Assembly (NCBI RefSeq): GCF_965638725.1
Contig: NC_134949.1
Location: 83,482,017 to 83,546,016 of the forward strand
DNA length: 64,000 bases
Direction: 5' to 3'
DNA from: Aptenodytes patagonicus
Taxonomy: Eukaryota; Chordata; Aves; Sphenisciformes; Spheniscidae
Shown: piece after piece, positions 30,101-42,100 of the stretch
Layout: each line of letters opens with the position of its first letter
Position numbering within the stretch: position 1 is the first letter of the stretch
The notes under the pieces: generated by a model
Told to the model about the DNA's origin: nothing
Database searches by the model: none
The model's input: only the letters and a program-made list of their open reading frames with translations
Made by a program: the position numbers and the translations under genes

Positions 30101-33100
30101 TTGTTAAAAGACAGGGGTCTCCCCATTGGTATTACCACCCCATCATGTTGTTTGTGGAGAATCTTTTTTTAGACCTCCACAAAACAAGAAAAAAGTCATT
30201 GCTATTGCTGGTGCTTTATAAAAAACCAACGAGCCCTGAGGACCTCTGTTGTGCTGGGGTGCAGAGTAAGAATGTAATTAAAATTCTTTAATCAGAACAT
30301 TTGTCCTTCAGTGTATATGTCAGAGTATTGGCTCTGAGCTACCCAAAAACCTATTACCTTTACACTGTTACTCTGGCCAGCTTCTTAGTTTTGCTCCATT
30401 TGTTTCATGAGTGTTTACTAGTATGGAACAAGAAAAAAGGAATTTGAAGATATGCATAGTATGTAGCATGGGAAATTCCTGTTCCAAAAGAAGTCAACAG
30501 TGAAATTCCATTGACGTTTGAAGCACTACTCAAAGCTTTTATAATCTAGCGATATTCAGTGTCTGTTTACTTTTATTTATTAGGTTTTAGAAGTTCTTTG
30601 TGAAAATCTTTAATAGGTTCCTCCCATTTTGTTCATTCAGCCATAGTGGTTTAATATTTTGAGGTTGAAATGAAAGGCTGTGCACTCGGAAAGCAGGAAG
30701 ACTTTGTATTTAGAATTCCTTTCAGTGCTAGGAATCCAAGTACTAACTCCATATCCTTTTGTTTCCCATTTAATAGTTTGGCAATTTCCTCTGTATGTTT
30801 TAAATGCCAGTTTTGCTTGCTTTGAAAAGGTGATGGCATCCAGCAAACAAGGTGCTGGGGAAGAGCTCAGGGAGTTTGAATTGTGTGCCAGCTCAGCCAC
30901 TGATTTGCTTGTAACTATGGACAAATCCAGTTCTTCACTCAGTAATTCTGCTTCTGGTTGGTTTTTTTTCTTTCTCCTTTCTCAATTTTAAGCTTTTAGG
31001 CCTCTACAGATTCTAAGCAGTGTTATTACAAGAACAGTAACAAGTAATTTCTGCTTGTGATCTGCGGGTTGTGATGGCTCGAGAATAAAAACTTGTTGGC
31101 AAAGCAATTCACTACACTCGGGAAAAATGAACTGGTGGCAACCACCTAACACATAGTCAGGATAGCTCATGACAAAATCTTCCTCATCACTTTCAAAGAT
31201 TCCTTTCTTGCTTGCTAGCTTTGTAAGCAATGAGGTAAGAAATGCCAATGCCATTTCACAGATTAAGGAATTCTAAAGGGCCTACTTGAAAAATAGCCTC
31301 ATGTTATGCTGCTGGTTGTGGAATTACAGATGCAAAAATTTGGGTCTCCGAAAAGTGGGGGCATCGGTTTTCTGTTTTCTCTTGCAAACAGTTGCAATGC
31401 AAGATTTAATCAAAGAGATTTAACTTAGATACAATTGCTCATTTATTTGAGTTTTGCTGAAGAGACTGTCACTGACTTACAAACTGGTTCTAATCTTTCA
31501 GCCATGGAGACGCCTGATGCTGGATCAATGCACAACATGTCTCTGCTCCCTCCAGCCAACATCTTCTCGGAGATATACTCTGACATGTACAAAATTAAGC
31601 TGTGAACCATGCCCAATAGTAAGTGCGAGTGGTCTGGATGTTCTTGTTAAGAATGTGTCTGATGAGAAGGTCGTGTTCTTCATCATTGTTCACACCAGTT
31701 TATGTTCTGTACAACTCTGGGACCTGTTGCCTTTCTCCAAGTTTTTCTGAGAAGTCATGGCCCTGTGTTCTTCTTTCCCTGAATTAGATCAAATATACCA
31801 AATGTGTTCTAAATCCACAGTGTAGGAAGAGGTAACTTTTCATAGTACTCGGGTCCACAGGTGCATTTTTTTGTGTGTATTTCAGACTGCTTACCTTCAG
31901 AGCAAAATAAGGTTTGGCATATCATTTGCAATAGGAACTGCTGTATCTCCTTACCTGTATTATTTGTCCCTCCAGGGACTAGCAGCTCAGCCAGATCTCC
32001 ATTCTTCAGGGCTTTCCTATGAGTATTTCAGATTGTCTAATAGCTGAGTTCAATAATATTTCTTTCTGGTTCCCAGCCATGCCTTAAGTGATTTGAGGTG
32101 ATCGCCCCCACCAGTTCCACTGGCCTTTTTGAAGTTTTTGCTGCTGCTTTGTTGCCACCATCTGCAAGGAATGAGCTTGGCTGGGAAAGCCAGAGGCAAA
32201 TAGCTCCCATTTTTACTCCACTGACCAACAGTGTGACCGGAGTGCCTGACTAGTTCTGCTCAATCATGTAATTTTCTCTCTTAGCACCAATACCTCAAGT
32301 AGAAGGAGACCTAAGCAAGTTGCAGAGGCTGGCTTAATCTCCCCCCTGTCTGAAGAGTACAGACCAGCCGCTCAGGTTCACAGAAAAAGGCTTAAATGCC
32401 CCCTCCTTTTCTGCCTTTCCCTGGATAGTGGATGGAGCCCGATGGGCCTAACCAAACCCAGGGCCTGTGCAAGCAGTGGCCATTGCACCAAAAAGTCACA
32501 TTTCTAACATGATCATATGGGATTCCCGGCTGATATCCAGAAGAGGCATAGATTGATAGGGTCCCTGCAAAAGAGAAGGGAAGAGTCCAGTTTTCAATCC
32601 CTAAGTAGAACTGGAAAGGACAAAGTCAAGTTTCTGTGGCTTCATCTGTACTAATGAACTAAACAGAGCAAGACTGCAGGCTCAAATTATGTCCTGCAAC
32701 CACTTTTGACAAATTGTCAGCAGTGTCCCAGCTGGCCTGTTCTAACTAGCAAACTTCCAAATAATGCCTGGGCACAGGTCAGTGGTTAGGACAACCCAAA
32801 GTCAGCCTGTTTCGTGGGGAGAATGCAGTTTAGACACACATACGTGTTCCACTTGTCTGCAGGGCCAGAAAACTGGCCTTGACACCCTTTATTTGCTGGT
32901 ATGGATGTAGCCTGTGACAAAAGGGAGAATCTGGAATACTTCGTGTGGTTCTGGACGCTAATATCACCCCTCCTGTAAGGTATGATTATAGACACAGGCT
33001 TCTGAAAGGAAAATAAATGGCCAAGCTCAGTACTGAGTATCTTCCTCACTTCCACAAAATATAACCTGGCAGATCAATGAAAAAAACCCAGATACACTAG

Positions 33101-36100
33101 AATGAATCTGTGGCCAGAAACATGTGTGCATATATATGTTCCCACACAAAAATACACAAACATCAATTCTTGCTTTTCAATGCAGGAAGCCAGCTGTAGA
33201 AATTAAAGGTAGAGGAATCAATAAAATACATGCTAAAAAAAATGGGGAAACATTCCACTCCTGCTTCTGTCACCACCCACACAATTCCCAAACAGCTCCT
33301 TTCCCCCACCTGACCCAAAAGTACAGACTAAACAAAAAACCCTGAAGAAAGGGCAATTTCCAGTTGCACTTATTAAGCACTATGAACTTGTGTTTAGGAG
33401 ATGTGCAGCTACCAAAGGGAGGTTGCAGGTCTAGGTGTATGCATCCCTTTGTAGCCAATGTAATGAATCTGTGGAGCTTGAGGGGGAAAAAATATCAGAA
33501 TGTCTTCATCCCCCTAAGCCCAGTGGGATTCACACACATACTTGGGATCTTTCCTGCCTCAGAGTCATTGATTTCATGGTATACCCAGATTAAAAGCAAT
33601 TCCTTCATAATGGATAAAATAATGAGTTAAGAGTATATACTCTCTCAGGAGCACCTGCTTTCTACTGGATGCTGAAGCTGTGAAAGTAAATGCAATGGTA
33701 ATTGAAGCGCAGCCAACTGCAGCATATTCTGCTCATCAGGGTCATTTTTTTTGGTCATTTTATGACCTATTTTAGGTGCTTAAATATTTGCTAGTAGAGC
33801 AAGTTCACCTATAACAATGAACTATGTTTTCTTCCAATGATTTAATAGTAACCCCCCACCCTCCCCAAATTCTTTTTCTATAAAAAACATATGGATAACA
33901 TGCATGCCTTCACTGAACCAGAAAGTGTTTGTTGTCTTAAAAATGTTCAGCTCATCATAAGCAGCTGTTGGTTATGTGTAGCAGCTGGAGACATTACTGT
34001 GGGACACTTCATGTGTTAACTCAGTTCCTTTCTGGTTTTTTTTGTTCTTTTTCTTTTCATTACCCACTCTGTACCTTTCTTCCTCTCCATCTAGCGCTGC
34101 TCATTCTCCCATGCTCCTTTCCCTGCCACTGTTTTTCCCTTCCTGTGCCTTTTGTGGGGCTCCATTATTCCTTCCTCTCCTTCCTCTCCTTCCTCTCCTT
34201 CCTCTCCTTCCTCTCCTTCCTCTCCTTCCTCTCCTTCCTCTCCTTCCTCTCCTTCCTCTCCTTCCTCTCCTTCCTCTCCTTCCTCTCCTTCCTCTCCTTC
34301 CTCTCCTTCCTCTCCTTCCTCTCCTTCCTCTCCTTCCTCTCCTTCCTCTCCTTCCTCTCCTTCCTCTCCTTTTTCATTTTATTATATCATACCCTCTCTG
34401 ATGCTCTTTTTACTTTCTTGTTTTATCAGGCCATTTTCTTTTTCTTTCCATAGTTTAAATTTTCTACCTTAGTCTTATTCTCCCCTTTCCCTGCCCACTG
34501 CTTACTGGTTATCTTGCCCTTTTCTCCTAGTTTAAGCACTTCAAACTACTTTTCCAAGTTGCACTGTGTAGTATTCATTAGCTTTACAGAGAAGTTCCTG
34601 CACACCATAAATACGAACTGTATGTCACTCAAAACATTTTAGTAAGTTTCTTAACCTCTCCTACTGTCATGTGTTGTTTAGTGGACCTGACCTCGCAACT
34701 GTTGCAGTCAAAGAATGTTGAATTCAGTGGACACAGGAGGCTTTGTACTTGAAAATATACATCTTTCCCTATTGTATAATAAATCAGTACAAGGATTAAT
34801 GCGAGCCTTTATAAAACAAAAAACAAAAGTATGCAACTAATTAGATTAAGCTAGTCTAGTCCTACTGTTTAAAAAAGCATTTTTCTGGCTATCACTTTGT
34901 CCACTGAATTTTGTTTTTTAAAAACCCTCTACAAGTAAGTGTATGAAGCATGCTTAAAACAAAGTAAACCGAGAAAAACGTCCTTTACCTTCTAGAATTA
35001 CAGAAGGCAGGAAATCCCCGGCTCTTGCTGTGGAAAATGTGTGCCAACTTCATGTGGTGTCAGGCTGAGAGATGGAAGGCTTAAATACCTTCAGGTAAGT
35101 TTTAAGCACTCTTTCTTTTATTTATGAGTAAATGTAAATGTAGCACAGACTTCTGGCAAACCCAAGGAAAGTGCATTTTTTTCCTCATTTTTGGTTAGGC
35201 AGCATGGTATTACTAGTGCCTTTTCTTTTATATCTCAGAATGGTTTCTCAAGAAAGTTCATTTTTTTGTTGTTTGTAAATGAAAAAAAAGGAGACTTCAT
35301 ACCATAGTGCAAAATTCTAGAGAGACATTCTAGATGCATCTGTAAGCATGAAGGGACTTTAACTGGAATATGAGCTCAAACAACTACTTAGGGGAAATTA
35401 AAAACCTCATTTTAAATGAGAAATGGATAATTTAAGTTGAAAATGTGAATTTTGAAAAATTTCTCCAGCATGATAGGTTCTTAAACAGGAGTGGATATTT
35501 TTCTGGTTAAAACCCATCAGCTTGTCACAAGAAACAGCATATAACATTTTCTTTTATTCCATTCCTGAGCTAACTTTTAGATGGGGAGAGTATGGGAAGA
35601 GCAACAAAGCTGGTGAAGGGTCTAGAGCACAAGTCCTGTGAGGAGCAGCTGAGGGAACTGGGGTTGTTTAGCCTGGAGAAAAGGAGGCTGAGGGGAGACC
35701 TCATCGCTCTCTACAACTGCCTGAAAGGAGGTTGTAGCGAGGTGGATGTCGGTCTCTTCTCCTAAGTAACTAGCGATAGGACAAGAGGAAACGGCCTCAA
35801 GTTGCGCCAGGGGAGGTTTAGATTGGATGTGAGGAAAAAATTCTTCACTGAAAGGGTTGTCAAGCCCTGGAACAGGCTGCCCAGGGAAGTGGTTGAGTCA
35901 CCGTCCCTGGAGGTATTTAAAAGATGTGTAGACATGGCACTTAGGGACATGGTTTAGTGGTGGACTTGGCAGTGTTAGGTTAACAGTTGGACTTGATGAT
36001 CTTAAGGGTCTTTTCCAACCCAAATGATTCTATGATTCTATGTGGGGGGTGTGGGTGTGGTTTTATGTATTTTTTTTAAAGAAGATCCCAACTCAGCCAG

Positions 36101-39100
36101 AAGTTAAATATTCATATATATGTCTCTTTAAAAGACAATTCATAGGCCAAACTCCCAAGTTTCTCACTTAGACAAGTTTCTCCTTTAAGTTAATGGAAAT
36201 TTCTTCCCTGTTAAGACCTGAAAAAGGTCAGGTTTTGGCAGTGTTGACTGAGCTGTAATCAATATGGCTATGGAAGTAAATAGAAGATGATGACTTTGTT
36301 GATAAACAATTCTGTTTACTAAAGATTTCCATGTTTTATAAATTTGACCACCTTGGTACAGTAATTGAAATATCACTAAAGGAATAGTCAAGTTGTATAG
36401 TATCCTGAAAACTTGCTGTCCCATGTTGTTTCTGTGTAAAGCTAACAGCCCTTAAATCTTTACAGCCAAATGAATCACTTCAGGATGGCTGTGATAGTCA
36501 CTCCTGTAAAGTAAATGAGAAAGGGGAATTTATCTGGGAAAGGAGAATCACTGGCTGTCCTCCATTTGATTCCAGAAGATGTTTGGCTGAAGGAGTAAGT
36601 AGTGAAATAGGTCCTGTTTCCAGGTTTCCTAATAGACTCTGTCATGTTTATGGTTCTGTATATAGGTACCTTATGTGTAGTAGGGTGGGAAACCCCAACC
36701 CTCTCCCAGCACCTTGGCTAAACTGAATTTGAACTTTCTTTGAAATTCAGAAAAATGTAAGTTTTCTTTATTTTAAAATATAAGTTGGTTTTATGTGGGA
36801 CTCCACTGCAGGGGAGGTGCTGAGCTTGCAGCAATTCTGTTCCATATGAAGCAGCAAACATAAGAAAATGGTTGTTCTAACAATGTTTTCAGTTCGGTAT
36901 CCAGAGCAAAACTGTGTGGATAATTACGCAAACTGAGAAAACAGTCAGATCACCCCCTTTTTTTCTATGAATATACATATGAAATGCTAAGACATTTTTT
37001 CTCTACCCTTGTGTGAGGTTAGGGAAAGGAATTTTCACCATACTGTAGGAAAAGCTCAACCTTCCACATTTGCGATTGTTTGGTATAATGGTATAAAAAC
37101 CCCGCTCAAGTCCACCCATCTTTCCTGTGATTTGAGGTTAGCCATACACTGAGAAACAGAGTGCAGGCTGGAGTGTAGCACATGGGGTCCTGCTTTTGCT
37201 CATCTAGCATCACACAGGTGTTTATATCCACCTGTCCCCATTTTCTCAGGCACCACAGGAAGCAGGAAACCTTTAACAAAGCTTGTGCCCAAACCTCTCT
37301 CTACAAACACATCAAGCAAATGGAGGATTTGATATGTATAATATGGGAAGAATAAAGCTTCTACAGTGCATTTCTCACTTTGTGAAATTACTATAGCACA
37401 CACGGTTTTGTTATACAAAGAAAGATTTAGAAAAATGCTGGATTATGTTACAGGCTTGAGTTTACTATCATATTCTAAAGGTCTTCATTGAAAAATCAAT
37501 GAAGAATAGTTTACTTTTTAACCAGAACTTCCCAAACCGCATTTATTCTCCTCGCATCCAAAAAAAATGAACTATATCAGCTACAGAATTAGTGGTTTTC
37601 ATCTAGTTACAGATGAAAAGTTTAGTTTTCTTAATTAAAAAAGCCTCCAAACTTTTGCATGTAAGTTCAGGTGTTTAGTGCAACAATGGCATCACCCTGC
37701 AGTATAAATATTTCTCCATTTTTCCTTTCACTATGGGTTTTCAGTAATTTTCCACCATACATATATTTCTGAGAATTATTTTCTACATGGTAGTAATGAA
37801 AAAAGAAAAATAAAATTTTTGGCTGTTAAAACTTACTTGACAGGTGTGATATTTTATGATGATTTGCCTGTACATTTTCAGCTGTTGTGGAGTAGGCATG
37901 CTTTCATCTATATTGCTAAAAAAATCAAGAAGGACTGTTTAACTTCCTTTCTTAAACAGACATAAGACTTGAATGCTATTGGTTTTATCACTCTGGTTCC
38001 TAGAAATTTATTTGTATTCAATGTCTTTACTTTAGAAAGCTCCTAATATAAGGTGAAAGCAATATTTTCAGGTGTTGAACTTGCTAATGTAGTCAATTAT
38101 TTCCAACCGGCTGTCAACAAATATAATCACAAATTCAAAACCTTAAAATGGATAAAGAGATGATTACTAATGTAGATTTATATTTTTTGTACAATATAGA
38201 AATACAGTTTTCTTGCCTAATATACTGTTTTAAACATCCCTTTGTATTCTTCCAGCAGAACAAACGTGTATTACTTGTGCCAAAATAGAAGTTTTCTTTT
38301 TTTATTGTTTTAGGGCAGAATTGCAAAGATTGGCAATACCTGCTGTGACACATGTAAGTAAATACGCCAAGTCTTGTATGGAAATTGCAGAGAGTGTAAG
38401 CTACTGGGTAAGGAGCTATGTTTTGCATAAGATGCAGTTTAATGAAACAGAGCTAAGCAATGTTGTTAAAATAAACCATCAAACAAGTCCGCCCTCTGAT
38501 TGGGATACTGCTGTCATGTCCACTAGAACATGCGTTTTGACAGCATTCACAAGTGCTTAGAAAGAAATAGATACTCTTCACATTTTATGCAGATGTTAAT
38601 TATGAATGTTTTATTTTATTGTTCATCTAAAGATAACAGGAACAGTATTGCACACACAGGTTGACAAGTCACATAACCTGATACCGAATATGTAAGGCAA
38701 CAACTTCATGAATAATCAATCAACTTAAAATGAATTTAGAAAAAAAACCCTGGTGGCAGTAATGTAATTTTGATTGGTTTTCGATAATGTAATAACCAAA
38801 AAATGGGAGGGGAAATGCTTGTCAAAGGTGCATTCCTATTGAACAGCCTGACTGCATCTTAAATTCGGCAGTTTAGGAGTCAGTCCTGCAGCTCTTAGTT
38901 TCATGCATGATTGTGTAGATAATCCAAATGTCAGTCAGGCTGTGAGCGTAGGAAGGGTTTGCTTACATGAGGAAGGATTGCAGGGTTGGGTTCTCATTTC
39001 TAAAATGAATCTCTGATGCTTTTGTGAACAGACAACTTCTCAGTTTTCTCCTTTGTAAGTAAAAAATTAATAATACTGTAGCTTATTTAAAATTAAAAAA

Positions 39101-42100
39101 AGTAACAAAAGATTGATATTCTCTTTTAAGGTCAGAATATCAACATCTTGCCTGTGTTCAATTATCTCTTCCCCCCCCCCCCCCCCCCCCCGCATGTGCT
39201 AATAAATAAAAGAAGATCTGCACAGCAGCCCATCACCACACTGGCACAGTAACTGCTGTAATAATACCCCTGATGAAGGATGTTAACGCCTAGAGAGTTT
39301 GCAGCCATTGCCTGTCTGTATAATCACTGAGTTCTAGCTTGAGAAATAGAAGTCAGAAAGCTATTGAGATAGACTGTCATCAAATGGCTCAAACAAGTAA
39401 TTTAGTTAAGAGAGCGTTAATCTACCAGGCTTCAAGTAAGGAATACTGAAAATTATTTATTAACAAAAACAGATTTTAAGATTTAAAAGACAGGGTGGTG
39501 GGCAGGCTCTACTAATTGAGAATGCCTATCATCACTGCAACTGAGGAGAGGGGAAACCCCGTTCCAAATGAGCACAGCTCAATATGTATACTTATTTAAC
39601 AGTTACAGTGATTCAAAAGTGATACCTCCTTGCAGCAGCAAAAGCAAACTGATCTAAGTGAAATATCGCATGCCTAAAACCGCCCATATTGCATGGACCT
39701 TCAAATCCTTATTCCCATTGATGTTTGCTTGGATATAGCTCAAAACTGAAAAGTCCTGTATTACAGCGCAGTCCTATTCCTGGTCGCTTCTCTATGCAGG
39801 GCCCTTCATAAGGAAAAAGCCAACATATTGCATCCAGCCAACTAACTATGGGTTATTGATTGAAGGACGGTGATTAACACATAGCTTTGAATCAAACAGA
39901 TACTTCCAGATACCAAACTCTCTCTTTCTCTCTCCTCTGTATTTATATCTTTCCACCAGGGCACTCAGTAGCAACATGCAGTCTGTTGCATACTCTACAG
40001 GGAACACCAAGGCTTGGCAAAGCTACTGTAAAACCAGAGTAATTTAATTATTCTTAAAAGTCAGATAAGAGAATAATCAGTTTCTCATGGACACAGAGAC
40101 TTAGATATAGGTTACATTGCCTTCCCAGGTCTTGAGAGAGTTTGTCTTTTCAAACACCTCAGTACCATAAAGAATTGGGCAAAGAACTTGTTCTCTCAAG
40201 CTCAAAGTACAGTTCAGGGTGATGCCTTTGGTTCAGTAGTCCTACATGGCTTTGAGCAAAGGTTGTTTAAGAAGCCAGTTTCCCTTTCTATGTTATGCCT
40301 TGGCAACTGGAATTCATTAGTGTGTCTGAGGATATTGTTCCATGTTTTAAGTATGTAGGAGCATGTAAGTGAACAGGCTTATTTTCTCATTAGATTTGTG
40401 TGGTACTAACAAAGGACTTGATTATTTGCAAAAGATATTCTTTATTTTCCCACTTAACAAAGAAGTTGTATCTCTGCTTCTTAACTCTTTTCCCTCTTGT
40501 TTTCAATTGCATATGTCTTGTTAAGTTACAAGCACTTGCTTTTCCAAAGGAGGCACAGTCTACAAAAAAATAAATGAGAGTAGTAACGTAACTCGAGAAC
40601 AAGTCGGTAAGTCAGGATCAAAAAGGTGATGAAGCTGTATTGAGTCTGATGACAATTAATTTGTTTGGGCTTTTCAGTTGTGTGGATACAATTGTGCATT
40701 CCTTCCAGGTGGACAAGTTTTATCAAATGAAGTGATGAAATCATTAAAAGAGAACTGGCAGTTCCAGCACTGGAGCCAGAAACACTTTTCAAGCTTTTTC
40801 CTTTTTTTTTTAATGAAATATAAAGCCTTAGCAAGGCACAGAGCCAATTTGGTACTAACATTCCCATGGAAAAGGTAGGGAAAGCTACGCTTGCTGCTAG
40901 GAAGATGGATACATTTCTCTTCAATTTATGTATCTACTTAGTTGTGCAGTTGGCCAGCTGCATTCCTTCAGCTCTCTGAAATGCTGTTGTGTAGTATGTA
41001 AAAAATAGTCCAGTATTCTGGTAAATACAGAAATTCCATTGGTTAGCTAGAAATGAGTAAACGTAGGAGCCTGCCATTACACATGGGCATAGCACCACGT
41101 TAACACTACAAAGAACTGCTGTTTGCAGTGCATAAAATATCCACTTAAAAAAGCATTAGCTCCTTCACAACTCTTTAGATGTGGACCAAAACAGCGTTCA
41201 GAACAAAATATTCTGGATTAGCCTGTATTTGAGCATGTGTATGACGAGGTTCCCTTTGAAAGTGGAAGAGCAGAGTCACCGTCGACTACTGCAGTTAACA
41301 GGTCATAGCAAACCAACCTCACTTCACAAAGAGGGATCATCAGATTCCCTGAGCTTGCATCCTCCACACATGACAAATCCAGACCTACCGCCTCTTGTGT
41401 GGATTTCTGGTTAGACGGAAAAAAACAGGGAGAATTTACCTAACACTAAGAGCAAAAAGTATTGGAAAACAAGTATTGAGGTATTTCATGACTTACTGAA
41501 GACAGTGGAAAAGTTCCCATTGACCCAAAGTTAGATTTTCACAGAATTAGTTTTCTAATTTTATTTTTTTTTCCTAGTTCTTCTTTTTGCCATGTTAGTT
41601 TTCTGCAAAATCCACCACATGCGCAAGGACTGTTAAGAGTTGTCAAATCTAGGAGCCTGATAGAGGCGAGGCTGCCACAGCTCCCTGTCCCCAGGTCCAC
41701 GCAACAGTGAGGCTGAGCATGTATCCTAATAGGCACACATGCAAACTCATGTATACAACATGCACACGCATTCTTTATGTACACACACAGAAACACTCAG
41801 TACTCTGGCAAACACAAACACCACCCACATTCTCATCCTGATCTGCCCTCTGGCACTCATTCTGTCTGGTAACTGGTCCTGCATCTCTGCTAACCTAGAC
41901 TCATGGGCCCTATGACCTGTGGTCCAATTCCAGTTGCTGGCACTTACACCTCCATACACATGCATCCACACAGAACAGAGTCCATCACCCAGGACAAGTA
42001 GTTGGAAATGGAGTTTAATAAGAAGACAGGACAGACTGCAGTGATCAAACGTAGGGCAAGGTCAGATGAAAGTATGGACCAGCAGCTGTTTAACATGCAA

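Noticed and set aside
34165..34472. Long open frames encoding Leu/Pro, Ser/Pro or Lys/Glu/Arg repeats on both strands
   Set aside because: Artefact of the 9-bp satellite, which has no stop in any frame.
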